Origin: Ga0077560 sp046330395
GTDB taxonomy: Bacteria; Actinomycetota; Thermoleophilia; Miltoncostaeales; Miltoncostaeaceae
Direction: 5' to 3'
DNA: 64,000 nt
Assembly: GCA_046330395.1 (NCBI GenBank)
Contig: JAXLSS010000001.1
Span: 1 to 64,000 of the forward strand
Shown piece by piece: positions 36,653 to 44,807 of this stretch. The notes under the pieces were generated by a model. The model saw only the letters and a list, made by a program, of their open reading frames with translations, searched no databases and had not been told where the DNA came from. Made by a program: the position numbers and the translations under genes. Position 1 is the first letter of the stretch; each line of letters begins with the position of its first letter.

Positions 36653-37376
36653 CGATGAGGTAGGCGAGCACGGCCGCCGCCAGGGCGGCGCCCACCACGA
36701 ACATGGCCGCGATGGCCACGCCCATGTGGCGCCGGTCCAGCGTCACCACACCACCGCCGATGTCGCGCGGGGTCCACCGCCGGCCGCCGCTGCGGCGCAG
36801 GTAGGCCCATGCCGCGGAGCCCATGGCGATGAGCACCGCGAACAGTCCCAGGATGGGCATCATCACGGAGCCGCCGCCGGCGCGGGTGGACTGCGATGGC
36901 GGCTTCGGCGGCAGGGGGAGGGGGATGGACTTGACCAGCCCGGGCACCTCGGCCGACACGCCGGCGATGGCGGTGACCGTGTCGCCGCGCACGGAGGCGA
37001 GCCGCTGGTTGAGCTCACGCTGCTTGATGAGGCGCGCCCTCGCCGCGGCACGGCGCGCCGCCGCGGCACGCTGCTGCTGGGCGGCGATCTGTGCTGCCGT
37101 CGGCCCCGTCTGGGTGGGCGTGGACGACTGCGTGCCCGACGAACCGGACGAGCTCGAGGAGCTGGATGAGGAGGAGCCGGAGGAACCGGACGAGCCGGAC
37201 GACCGCGGCGTGGAGGGGGTGGACGGCCGCGACGGCGTGGACGAGTGGGTGGGCGTCTTCGGGGCGTCGGGCGTGGGGGGCAGCTCGGGGCCGCCCAGCT
37301 GTGCCGCGGCCACCGCGGTGGACGCGCACATCACCACCAGCGCCAGCAGAAGGATCCGGCGAATCATGGTGCTCAT
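36630..37376 (-). CDS. Exported Ser-rich protein with C-terminal membrane helices
   Basis: A 248-residue protein that I do not recognise. It has a signal peptide (MIRRILLLALVVMCASTAVAAA) and then a Pro/Thr/Ser linker containing a long Ser-rich tract (about residues 60-85). A basic Ala-rich helix likely to form a coiled coil (AAQQQRAAAARRAAARARLI) leads to two membrane helices (about 172-192 and 222-244) around a short basic loop. The tract and topology suggest an envelope-spanning tether. The ATG at 37376 overlaps the stop of the polysaccharide deacetylase, so the two are coupled. Confidence 0.7.
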   Translation of the reverse strand: MSTMIRRILLLALVVMCASTAVAAAQLGGPELPPTPDAPKTPTHSSTPSRPSTPSTPRSSGSSGSSGSSSSSSSSSSGSSGTQSSTPTQTGPTAAQIAAQQQRAAAARRAAARARLIKQRELNQRLASVRGDTVTAIAGVSAEVPGLVKSIPLPLPPKPPSQSTRAGGGSVMMPILGLFAVLIAMGSAAWAYLRRSGGRRWTPRDIGGGVVTLDRRHMGVAIAAMFVVGAALAAAVLAYLIVNPTAVG

Positions 37377-38371
37377 GGTACCGCCACCGGGGCGGAATCC
37401 GCGCCACCCGTTGGTGGGGGACCGGCGGGGCGGGCGCGCCCGGCAAGACGGCGGCGCGCGACCCGCACACCGCGCGCCCCCAGTGCGGACGACCAGGCCA
37501 GCACGCTGGTGCCGCGCTCGGGCATCACCACCAGACGGCGCAGCTCCAGTGGGGGTGTGGCGGGCGTGTTGAAGCCCACCCGGGTGGTGACGGCGCTGGT
37601 GAACCCGGCGGCCCGCGCGGCGTCCACGGTGGCCGGTGAGTAGTCGCTGCTGGTGCCGTTGGGGTAGGCCAGCGCCAGGACGGGCCGCTGCAGCAACCCC
37701 TCCAGGTGTGACCGCGAACCGGCCAGGTCGGCCGCCTGCTCCTGCGGGGTCTCCTGCGAGAGGATCGCGTGCCAGCTGGAATGCGAGCCCACGTGGAATC
37801 CGGCGTCCGCCAGCCCGCGGGCACCCGCGGCGTCCACGTACAGCCCGCCGAAGTCCGGCTGCGGGCCGGGGCGCAGCTGCGTGATGAGCTCGTCCAGCTG
37901 GGTCTCCCGCTCCGCCCGGTCCACCCGCTTCATCGACCGTGCCACCTCCCGGGCGAAGGCGCCGCGGCCCGCGCCTGAGCGCAGCACCACGGTGCGGCCC
38001 TCCCAGGTGAGCGTGTCGGCGCTGCCGCAGCGGAGGGCCCACGCCACCACCTCCCACCAGGGCCGCACGCTGCGGTCGATGAGCCCCGGCACCAGGTAGA
38101 AGGTGGCCGGCAGCCGCCGCCGCCGCAGCTCGTCCGCCGCCAGATCCAGGTTGTCGCGGTACCCGTCGTCGAACGTGATGGCCACGGCCCGCGCCGGCAG
38201 CCGCTCGCCGGCGGCCAGTGCCTGCAGGCTCTCCTCCAGGCGCACCACGTTGGCGCGGGCCGTCAGCCAGTCCAGCTGGTCGCGGAAGCCGCGCAGGCCG
38301 GCGCCGGGTGCGCTGGGGAAGGCCCAGGTTCCCTCGACGTTGTGGTAGCTGAGGATCGTCAGTCGCGACAT
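37373..38371 (-). CDS. Polysaccharide deacetylase (NodB-like)
   Basis: A 332-residue carbohydrate esterase family 4 enzyme. SYHNV near the start, AITFDDGYRDN with the metal-site aspartates, GSHSSWH with the metal histidines (HS..H), and LAYPNGTSSDYS match the NodB motif order. It would remove N-acetyl groups from a polymeric or lipid-linked sugar. No clear signal peptide is seen, so it may act on the cytosolic intermediate or be exported another way. The ATG at 38371 is preferred, as it leads straight into SRLTILSYHN; ATG 38383 is in frame. Downstream of the initiating sugar transferase. Confidence 0.88.
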   Translation of the reverse strand: MSRLTILSYHNVEGTWAFPSAPGAGLRGFRDQLDWLTARANVVRLEESLQALAAGERLPARAVAITFDDGYRDNLDLAADELRRRRLPATFYLVPGLIDRSVRPWWEVVAWALRCGSADTLTWEGRTVVLRSGAGRGAFAREVARSMKRVDRAERETQLDELITQLRPGPQPDFGGLYVDAAGARGLADAGFHVGSHSSWHAILSQETPQEQAADLAGSRSHLEGLLQRPVLALAYPNGTSSDYSPATVDAARAAGFTSAVTTRVGFNTPATPPLELRRLVVMPERGTSVLAWSSALGARGVRVARRRLAGRARPAGPPPTGGADSAPVAVP

Positions 38372-38414
38372 CGCCGACCCCATGTTCGCCCGCCGCGACC
38401 GCGGCGGTCGAGAC

Positions 38415-39182
38415 CTATCGGCCCGAGCGTTTGAAGGAGCAGGCGATGGTGCCGAACATGATCCGCAGGTCGCCGATGAGCGACCGGTTGCGGATGTAGT
38501 GCACGTCCAGCCGAAGGCGCTCGTCGAACGAGGTCTCCTCCACCGACCGCTTCACCTGCCAGTGGCCGGTGACGCCGGGCTTGGCGTCGAGGCGTTCGGT
38601 GTGCCAGATGGAGTAGGTGCTGGCCTCGTAGGACGTGGGCCGCGGGCCCACCAGGCTCATGTCGCCGCGCAGCACGTTCACCAGCTGCGGGATCTCGTCC
38701 AGGTACGTGGCGCGCATGAACCGGCCCACGGGCGTGACCCGGGGGTCGTTGTCCAGCTTGAAGTCGGGCCATGCCACCGTGGAGAGGTGCCGCAGCTCCT
38801 CGCGCATGAGGTGGGCGTTGGGGTGCATGCTGCGGAACTTGAACATCTTGAACCGCCGCCCGTGGAACCCGGTGCGCTCCTGGCGGAACAGCACGGGGCC
38901 GCCGTCGTGCAGCTTGATGCCGACGGCCAGCGCCGCGGCGATGGGCAGCGACACCACCAGCAGCGCGCTGGCAAGTGCCACGTCCACCGAACGCTTGGCC
39001 ACGGCGTAGGCGCGGGAGGGTGAGGGGCTGGTCTGAGCCGCCTCGGCCAGCATGGCGCGGCGCCGCAGCACGTCCGTGAGCTCGAAGGTGGAGTCCTCGA
39101 CGGTGCGCGTGATGGTGGGAACCGGGCGGTCCGTGCGCGGTTTCGTCGCGGCGATCCAGCCGGACAGGCTGCCGGTGGTCAC
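38415..39182 (-). CDS. Initiating sugar-phosphate transferase (WbaP/WcaJ-type)
   Basis: A 255-residue monotopic phosphoglycosyl transferase that transfers a sugar phosphate from a nucleotide sugar to undecaprenyl phosphate, the first step of polysaccharide repeat synthesis. The membrane re-entrant helix is about residues 63-90 (KRSVDVALASALLVVSLPIA). The catalytic core shows FRQERTGFHGRRFKMFKFRS, with the DE dyad in YLDEIPQLVNVLRGDMSLVG, and PGVTGHWQVKRS. It lacks the large N-terminal domain of some homologs. It overlaps the upstream degenerate GGDEF gene by four bases. Confidence 0.92.
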   Translation of the reverse strand: MTTGSLSGWIAATKPRTDRPVPTITRTVEDSTFELTDVLRRRAMLAEAAQTSPSPSRAYAVAKRSVDVALASALLVVSLPIAAALAVGIKLHDGGPVLFRQERTGFHGRRFKMFKFRSMHPNAHLMREELRHLSTVAWPDFKLDNDPRVTPVGRFMRATYLDEIPQLVNVLRGDMSLVGPRPTSYEASTYSIWHTERLDAKPGVTGHWQVKRSVEETSFDERLRLDVHYIRNRSLIGDLRIMFGTIACSFKRSGR

Positions 39183-39601
39183 GCGGCCTCCGTGGCGGCG
39201 ATGCCGATGCCGCAGCGCTCCAGCGCCACGTCCACCAGGTTGGCCAGGGTCAGCGCGTCGTCGGGGAATGCCGCGCCGCCCACCGTGGCGCCCACGGGGA
39301 GGGCCGCGCGGACACGCCGGAGGGCGCCCGCCAGGTCGGTGCCGTCGGTCTCTGGCATCAGGGCCACGACGGCGCCGCGGCGCACGTCGACGGTGACCAT
39401 GTCCGAGAAGCGCAGGCGCAGGTCGCCGTCGTCCGGCAGCTGGTCGGCGGCCAGGGCCATCACCGCGATCGGCCGTTCGTAGCGGCGGGCGCGGGCGAAC
39501 TCATAGGACATGAGGTGGTCGGGATCCGGGATCACCGGCAGGCCGAAGATGGTGTCGCCGGCCCCTGCGTTCTGTCGACCACGCTGTTTGAAAGGTCCCA
39601 T
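39179..39601 (-). CDS. Degenerate GGDEF-like protein
   Basis: A 140-residue protein whose order of segments follows diguanylate cyclase domains: MSYEFARARRYERPIAVMAL, a VDVRRGAVVALMPETDGTDL block where the cyclase signature should be, then GATVGGAAFPDDALTLANLV. The GGDEF/RxGGDEF residues are absent, so it should not make cyclic di-GMP; it could be a binding or structural relic. The ATG at 39601 gives a compact protein, and a longer in-frame extension is possible. Coupled by overlap to the initiating sugar transferase, which suggests control of polysaccharide initiation. The 188 bp before the next gene shows no clear feature. Confidence 0.6.
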   Translation of the reverse strand: MGPFKQRGRQNAGAGDTIFGLPVIPDPDHLMSYEFARARRYERPIAVMALAADQLPDDGDLRLRFSDMVTVDVRRGAVVALMPETDGTDLAGALRRVRAALPVGATVGGAAFPDDALTLANLVDVALERCGIGIAATEAA

Positions 39602-39789
39602 CTGGATGTTGCCCCGTTCGTCATGAGTGCGACGCCCGCGTCGTCTTCCCTGACGGACGCTCGGGGCCATACAACCAAGCGCCCCCACGAGGGACCATCA
39701 CCCGAACGTCTAGTCCGCCCCGCTTCACCGGAGGGGTTGATCCTTGGACGTTGGGGTGGCGGCGGCGCGCCCGGGAACCTCGCGGCGGG

Positions 39790-40239
39790 TTACCCCGCCC
39801 GGGTGGCGGTGAAACTGGACCGCCCCGGGAAGCCGGGGGAGGCGATGCGCAGGCGGCCGGTGGCGGTCCAGCGGCCGCGCACCAGCGCCACCCGCCCCGT
39901 GTAGGTCACGGCCAGGCGCCGGTTGCCGTGCGGGCCCACCCGACGGGTGGCGGTGAACACGAAGGTGTGGCGCGCGGGGCGCCAGGTGAAGGGCACCCAG
40001 CCGCCGTGCCCGAAGCGGGCGATGAGTCCACGCCCGTGCCCGCGCGCGCGCACGTGAAGGTCGTGCGGGTTGCGGGGGGTGGCCAGGGCCTCGTCGTTGT
40101 CGCTCCACCGCCACGTGCCCACCGGCGTGACGGCGGCCCTGCGGTGCGTCGCGCCCGCCGCGGTGGCCCCGCCCAGGGCGAAGGGCACCATCAGCAGGGC
40201 GGCCACCAGGGGGCGGAACGGGCGAGAGGTCATCACCAT
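39790..40239 (-). CDS. Small secreted protein, unknown
   Basis: A 149-residue exported protein: signal peptide at residues 1-32 (MTSRPFRPLVAALLMVPFAL, cleavage after an Ala-rich stretch), then a beta-rich basic domain with WRWSDNDE, PHDLHVRARGHGRGLIARF and a final RGRWTATGRLRIASPGF. I do not recognise the family. The start is ATG 40239 or 40233; GAGGTGC lies upstream. It is divergent from the next small gene with 48 bp between the two starts, so their promoters overlap. Confidence 0.6.
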   Translation of the reverse strand: MVMTSRPFRPLVAALLMVPFALGGATAAGATHRRAAVTPVGTWRWSDNDEALATPRNPHDLHVRARGHGRGLIARFGHGGWVPFTWRPARHTFVFTATRRVGPHGNRRLAVTYTGRVALVRGRWTATGRLRIASPGFPGRSSFTATRAG

Positions 40240-40275
40240 CGTCAGTCGGCACCTCGGCGGGCCGACTCAAGCGGC

Positions 40276-40281
40276 TAGGAT
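40276..40281 (+). promoter_or_regulatory. -10 box TAGGAT, leaderless start
   Basis: TAGGAT ends six bases before the ATG at 40288, with no ribosome site between them. Confidence 0.55.
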
Positions 40282-40287
40282 GTGGTC

Positions 40288-40701
40288 ATGACCGATCGCC
40301 CGCTCGACGAACGCATCATGGAGGTGGTGGCCCGCTACGGCCGGCCCATCACCGCATCCGCCATCACCGTTTCCCTGGGTGGGGTGGCCGGCGGCGTGCT
40401 GGGGGAGAACCCCGGACCCGACGTGGCGGTGGCGCTGCAGCAGCTGCGTGCCTCCGGGGCCCTGGAGGTGCTGCCCTCCTGCCCGGTGTGCGGAACGGTG
40501 GGCGAGGTGTGGGTGCGCCCCGGGGACATTCCCAGCGAGCGCTCACCCGTGGTGGGCCCCGACCTGCGGGAGACCGCCGACACCCTGGGACCGCTCATCG
40601 CCGAGGGCGAGATCGAGGTGGGGGAGCGGGTGGAGGTCATCGAGGGCGAGTGCTGCGTGCGGGCGTCGCGCCCGTGGCGCCCCACCCCGCCCCCGGCCTG
40701 A
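40288..40701 (+). CDS. Unknown cytosolic protein with CPVCG motif
   Basis: A 137-residue acidic protein without a signal or membrane helix. The N-terminal half (DERIMEVVARYGRPITASAI, DVAVALQQLRASGALEVL) has the look of a winged-helix-like fold. It is followed by SCPVCGTVGEVW, a half zinc-ribbon, and a late ECCVRA with two more cysteines that could complete the metal site. I do not recognise it. The leaderless ATG at 40288 is well supported. It may be a small DNA-binding or zinc-dependent regulator; this is a guess from shape only. Confidence 0.6.
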   Translation: MTDRPLDERIMEVVARYGRPITASAITVSLGGVAGGVLGENPGPDVAVALQQLRASGALEVLPSCPVCGTVGEVWVRPGDIPSERSPVVGPDLRETADTLGPLIAEGEIEVGERVEVIEGECCVRASRPWRPTPPPA

Positions 40702-40914
40702 CCCCCGGCGTCATCGGGGTTCGTCCGCGGCGGTGCCGCGGGTTCCGCGGGTAGGTCGCGTCTATACCTCCGCAACCGGACTCCTGTCCCGGTGGGGGGT
40801 GCAGGGGGCCGGCCCCGGGACGTACCTTGCCCTCGGCATCGAGTTCACCGCATGCGCCACCGGCCCGGATGCCGGTTGACCACACGCGCGGCGGTCTTCA
40901 TGACGGAGGTTGTT

Positions 40915-41937
40915 GTGGCTGAAGAACTGACCAGGCGTGACGGTCAGAGGATCGTGGTGACCGGTGGCCTCGGCTTCATCGGCTCCTTTGTGGCGGAGAG
41001 CCTCGCGGACCGCGGCGCGCACGTCACCGTCGTCGACTCGTGCGTGTCGTCCGTGATCGAGCCCGACGACCTCAAGGTCGCCGAGGGCCAGGCGGCGTTC
41101 GAGCTGATGGGCGTGGAGGAGTACATCGCCAAGACCCCGTCGCTCGACGAGTTCGACATGGTGGTGCACTGCGCCAGCTACGTCGGCCCCGCCAGCATCC
41201 TCAAGTACTCGGGCCAGCTGGGCCCGGCCATCGTGGCCGCCACCTCGGCCCTCATCGAGAAGTGCATCGCCGCGGACATCCCGCTGGTCAACTTCTCGTC
41301 CGCCGAGATCTACGGCAAGAGCGGCATCCTGCGCGAGGACGGGGACATCCGCGTTCCCCCGTACTACAACCCGCGCATCGAGTACGCCCTGGGCAAGCTC
41401 ACCGCCGAGTCGATGGTGATCAACAGCCAGCACCGCGGCCTGCGGTCGGCCACCATCCGGCCGTTCAACGTGGCCGGCCCGCGCCAGTCGCGGTACGGCG
41501 GGTTCGTGATGCCCACGTTCGTGCAGCAGGCCATCGCCGGCCGGCCCATGACCGTGTTCCACACCGGCAAGCAGCGCCGTGCGTTCCTTTCGGTGACCGA
41601 CCTGTGCCGGTTCATCAACGACCACCTCACGCCCGAGGCGTTCGACAACCCGCGCGTCTACAACTGCGGCAACCCGTACAACGCCACCGAGGTGTGGGAG
41701 CTGGCGGAGCGCATCAAGGACAAGACGGGTTCGGAGAGCGAGATCGTGTTCGCCGACTCCAAGGCCATCTACGGCCCGCAGTACGACGAGGCCGAGAGCT
41801 TCGAGAAGCTGCCGGAGCTGAAGAACGCGAAGGACCTGGGCTGGGAGCCGCAGGTCACCCTGGACGAGCTCATCGTCGAGACCATCGAGTACTACACCGA
41901 GAACGCCGACATGCGTGGTGCGAATGCTCGACTCTAA
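40915..41937 (+). CDS. NAD-dependent epimerase/dehydratase (extended SDR)
   Basis: A 340-residue nucleotide-sugar enzyme. The Rossmann glycine motif is GGLGFIG (about residues 17-23), NFSSAEIYG holds the catalytic Ser region, and EYALGKL gives Y157 and K161 of the YxxxK pair. The C-terminal half has FNVAGPRQSRYGGFVMPTFV and GKQRRAFLSVTDL, usual for sugar epimerases. The start is GTG 40915, five bases after GGAGGT; the ATG at 40900 has no ribosome site. It overlaps a PIG-L deacetylase, and a GT4 gene follows, so together they likely make and attach an unusual sugar. The 213 bp upstream show no other clear feature. Confidence 0.87.
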   Translation: MAEELTRRDGQRIVVTGGLGFIGSFVAESLADRGAHVTVVDSCVSSVIEPDDLKVAEGQAAFELMGVEEYIAKTPSLDEFDMVVHCASYVGPASILKYSGQLGPAIVAATSALIEKCIAADIPLVNFSSAEIYGKSGILREDGDIRVPPYYNPRIEYALGKLTAESMVINSQHRGLRSATIRPFNVAGPRQSRYGGFVMPTFVQQAIAGRPMTVFHTGKQRRAFLSVTDLCRFINDHLTPEAFDNPRVYNCGNPYNATEVWELAERIKDKTGSESEIVFADSKAIYGPQYDEAESFEKLPELKNAKDLGWEPQVTLDELIVETIEYYTENADMRGANARL

Positions 41938-42622
41938 GGGGATCCGGTCGATCCTGGTCGTCGCGCCTCACGCCGACGACGAAGTTCTGGGTGCGGGTGG
42001 CCTCATGATGAAGGCCGCCCGCCAGGGTGCCAAGGTCCACACCATCTTCATGGCGGTGGATGCCCTCAAGCACTGGGGGCTGGACGAGCGCACGACCCTG
42101 GACGGACGCATCAAGGAGATCGATGATGTGGCCGCTCGCCTGCAGTTCTCGTACGAGATCTTCTACGAGGGCAAGGACCTGATCGAGCAGCTCGACACCG
42201 TGAGCCAGCGGGAGATGGTGAACCTCTTCGAGGACGCCTACAACCGGCACCAGCCGGACCTGCTGCTGCTGCCGCACGGCGAGGACTTCGATCAGGACCA
42301 CCGGTTCACGTACCGAGCGGCGTTCGCCGCGGCGCGGCCCATCCCGCAGAGCCTCAACAAGTTCTTCCCGAAGAACATCTGGACCTACGAGATCCCCAAG
42401 ATCATCTGGTCGGACGCGCCGTTCAAGCCCCACATGTACGTGGACATCACCGACTCCATCGACGACAAGATCGACGGCGTCAAGCTGTACCCCAGCCAGT
42501 TGCGCGAGGAGCCGCACATCCGGTCTCCTGAGAACGTGCGCGCCCTGGCGTACCTCCGTGGAAGCGAGATCGGCGTGGACTACGCCGAGGCCTTCCACGT
42601 GCTGCGGAGCGTGCTGGACTAA
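41924..42622 (+). CDS. PIG-L/LmbE-family deacetylase
   Basis: A 232-residue zinc-dependent N-acetylglucosamine-type deacetylase. The signature PHADDE is at residues 15-20, with DFDQDHRFTYRAA as the later His/Asp site. The family includes MshB of mycothiol synthesis and enzymes acting on nucleotide or lipid-linked sugars. It overlaps the end of the epimerase gene, so the two are coupled. The length is short for MshB (about 300), and no mycothiol genes are nearby, so a polysaccharide or glycoconjugate sugar is a better guess. A GTG at 41915 would add three residues. Confidence 0.85.
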   Translation: MLDSKGIRSILVVAPHADDEVLGAGGLMMKAARQGAKVHTIFMAVDALKHWGLDERTTLDGRIKEIDDVAARLQFSYEIFYEGKDLIEQLDTVSQREMVNLFEDAYNRHQPDLLLLPHGEDFDQDHRFTYRAAFAAARPIPQSLNKFFPKNIWTYEIPKIIWSDAPFKPHMYVDITDSIDDKIDGVKLYPSQLREEPHIRSPENVRALAYLRGSEIGVDYAEAFHVLRSVLD

Positions 42623-42635
42623 ACGGTCGTGTGGC

Positions 42636-42662
42636 GCCGGCCCCCCGGAGGGGTCGGCGCAC
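42636..42662 (+). terminator. Hairpin after PIG-L gene
   Basis: An 11-bp stem GCGCCGGCCCC / GGGGTCGGCGC (one G-T pair) with a 5-base loop lies 14 bp after the stop. It separates the epimerase-deacetylase pair from the next glycosyltransferase at least in part. Confidence 0.65.
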
Positions 42663-42682
42663 CGCCCTCCTCGGAGCCACGG

Positions 42683-43696
42683 ATGAGCGACAGGCGCATC
42701 GTCAGCACACTGGACTACCCCACCCGGGAGGCCTGGACCTCGCGGGTCATGGTGGTGCGCCCGGGATCGGGTGGCGCCGTCAAGCAACGCCTGGGCATGG
42801 TGGGGGCCATGTTGCGCGCCGCCCGCCCCGGCCGCGTGCTGGTGGTGGACGGCTCCATGGGCATCCACGCGGGGAACCCCGACCTGCTGGTGGCCGCGCT
42901 GCTGGGCCTGCTGCCCCGGAGGTTCCGCCCGGCCATGGTGATGGCGGAGGCCAACTGGAAGCCGGCCACCGGCTGGCAGAAGCGGCTGCGCAAGGCGGGC
43001 ATGCGCGCCATCTCGCGGGGCATCGACGTGTTCTGCGTGGTGTCGCGCCACGAGGAGGGCCTGTTCCGCCAGACGTGGGGCCTCGACCCCCGGTGCCGCA
43101 TCGTCTACACGCCCTTCTACTGGACGCTGGACGAGAGCGAACTCGCCGTGCCGGTGAAGGAGGGGCGCATCGTGTTCGCCGGCGGCAACCCGCTGCGCGA
43201 CTACGCCACCCTCATCGAGGCCGTGCGTGACCTGGACGTGCCGGTGGTGCTGGCCACCAGCCGGCCGGACGTGGTGAACCGCACCGACCTGCCGGCCAAC
43301 GTCACCGCCGGGCGCATCACGCACCAGGAGTTCGTGGAGCGCATGCGCGAGGCCGCCGTGGTGGTGGTGTCCCTCATGGCGGGCACCGAGCGCAGCGGCG
43401 GCGAGCAGACCTACCTCAACGCCATGGCCATGGGCAAGCTCGTGGTGGTGTCGGACTCCCCCGGCGTGCGCGACTACGTCACCGACGGGGAGACGGGCAT
43501 CATCGTGCCGCCCGGGGACGTCGCCGCGATGCGTGCCGCGCTCGCGCGCGCGCTGGACCCGGCCAACGCGGCCGAGGTGTCGCGCATGGTGGAGGCGGCG
43601 AAGACCAGGGCCGCCGAGTTCACCCCCCAGCGGTGGGTGGACGCCCTGTTGGACGTTGCCGACTCGCTGCTGCCGGAGCGCCCGACAACCGCATAG
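42683..43696 (+). CDS. Glycosyltransferase family 4
   Basis: A 337-residue GT-B enzyme. The N-terminal domain is short (VLVVDGSMGIHAGNPDLLV, a likely membrane-touching basic helix KRLRKAGMRAISRGIDVFCV). The C-terminal domain shows GRIVFAGGNPLRDY, AAVVVVSLMAGTERSGGEQ (the ExxGxx region for nucleotide sugar), GKLVVVSDSPGVRDYV and DGETGIIVPPGD. It is intact. The ATG at 42683 follows a CGGAG site. Probably attaches the sugar made by the upstream epimerase and deacetylase. Confidence 0.83.
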   Translation: MSDRRIVSTLDYPTREAWTSRVMVVRPGSGGAVKQRLGMVGAMLRAARPGRVLVVDGSMGIHAGNPDLLVAALLGLLPRRFRPAMVMAEANWKPATGWQKRLRKAGMRAISRGIDVFCVVSRHEEGLFRQTWGLDPRCRIVYTPFYWTLDESELAVPVKEGRIVFAGGNPLRDYATLIEAVRDLDVPVVLATSRPDVVNRTDLPANVTAGRITHQEFVERMREAAVVVVSLMAGTERSGGEQTYLNAMAMGKLVVVSDSPGVRDYVTDGETGIIVPPGDVAAMRAALARALDPANAAEVSRMVEAAKTRAAEFTPQRWVDALLDVADSLLPERPTTA

Positions 43697-43798
43697 CGAT
43701 TGCGGTTACGGCGGTTCCGGCGCCCCGCTGGCATCGCTTTGATGGTTCTGGCGGCCTGATTCCCGATTTGCTTGACGCCCCAAGGGTCGTCGTGTGGG

Positions 43799-44587
43799 AT
43801 GCCGCCCGTGCCCCGTCGCCGCCCGACCATCGTCGGTGCGGCAGTGTTGGTCGCGTGCTTGAACGCGGCCGGCGCCGCCGTCGCCGCCGACTCGCCGACA
43901 CAGGACCCGCAGCCCCAGGTTTCCGGGGCCGCCATGCAGACCCTCGTCGGACCGCCCAACGAGCAGACCTCGTGGACGGCCACGGTGCTGCTTCCCACCG
44001 CGGGACGGGCCGCGCCGCGTGCCAACGCGCACGTCAAGGCGCACCTCATGCATTTCAGCGCGTACTCGCGCGGGCCCAACACCCTGATGGTCACCAACGC
44101 CACCACCGACGCGGCGGGCCAGCAGTGGGTGCAGGTGCAGCTCCCCACCCGTCCCAACCTCAGCACCGCCTGGCTGCCCGGCTCCGCCGTGCGCCTCGCG
44201 CAGCTGCACACGCATCTGCGCGTGCGGCTGGCGCACCGGTCGGTGGACGTGGTGCAGGACGGCGTCACGGTCTCGCATTTCCGCGCGGCCGTCGGCACCG
44301 GCGGCACGCCGACCCCCGTGGGTCGCTTCGCCGTGCAGGACCCGGTGCACTCCAGCCCGGACCAGCGCAGCTACCTGGGTCCGTACATCATCACCCTCAC
44401 CGCCTACTCCCCCGTGCTCCGCACGTTCATGGGCGGTCCCGGGCTCATCGCCATCCACGGCACCAGCGCCCCGCAGCTGCTGGGCCAGGCCGTCAGCCAC
44501 GGCTGCGTCCGGGTGTCGAACGGCTCCGTCTCCAAGCTGTGGCGCGTCGTGACACCGGGCATGCCCGTGGAGATCACCCGCTCCTGA
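43799..44587 (+). CDS. Secreted L,D-transpeptidase (YkuD domain)
   Basis: A 262-residue exported enzyme. The signal peptide is at residues 1-28, an SH3-like or linker region follows to about 140, then the YkuD domain with IAIHGTSAPQ (His about 220) and SHGCVRVSN with catalytic Cys about 236. It forms 3-3 cross-links in peptidoglycan or links proteins to it, using an L,D bond acceptor. The start ATG 43799 gives a good signal peptide; an upstream in-frame ATG at 43772 is less likely. It stands alone between the polysaccharide locus and the large surface proteins. Confidence 0.88.
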   Translation: MPPVPRRRPTIVGAAVLVACLNAAGAAVAADSPTQDPQPQVSGAAMQTLVGPPNEQTSWTATVLLPTAGRAAPRANAHVKAHLMHFSAYSRGPNTLMVTNATTDAAGQQWVQVQLPTRPNLSTAWLPGSAVRLAQLHTHLRVRLAHRSVDVVQDGVTVSHFRAAVGTGGTPTPVGRFAVQDPVHSSPDQRSYLGPYIITLTAYSPVLRTFMGGPGLIAIHGTSAPQLLGQAVSHGCVRVSNGSVSKLWRVVTPGMPVEITRS

Positions 44588-44807
44588 CCTAGCGGCTCCG
44601 CCCCGGGGGTCCGGTGGGGTTCTGGCGCTCGAAAACTCAGCTGCTGTGGCCGACGACGCCGCACGCTGCCGTGAGCGCCCCCACCGTCACTCTTCATGAG
44701 ATTCTCGGCCGCAGGTCGAGGTCCGGGGAACGGTCGTTGCGAGCGCAGAAACCCCCCGTTCGGCGAGCGTGTGCCCCAAGGGACCCGCGATACGCTGGAT
44801 TCACGCG

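Noticed and set aside
37135..37210. Trinucleotide-like tract (Ser-coding) as a phase-variable repeat
   Set aside because: The codons are mixed rather than an exact repeat, so slippage is unlikely; it is an ordinary Ser-rich linker.
43772..43801. TTGACG (43772-43777) with TGGGAT 17 bases later as promoter of the L,D-transpeptidase
   Set aside because: The proposed -10 would overlap the start codon, so the transcript would begin inside the gene; the match is probably chance.
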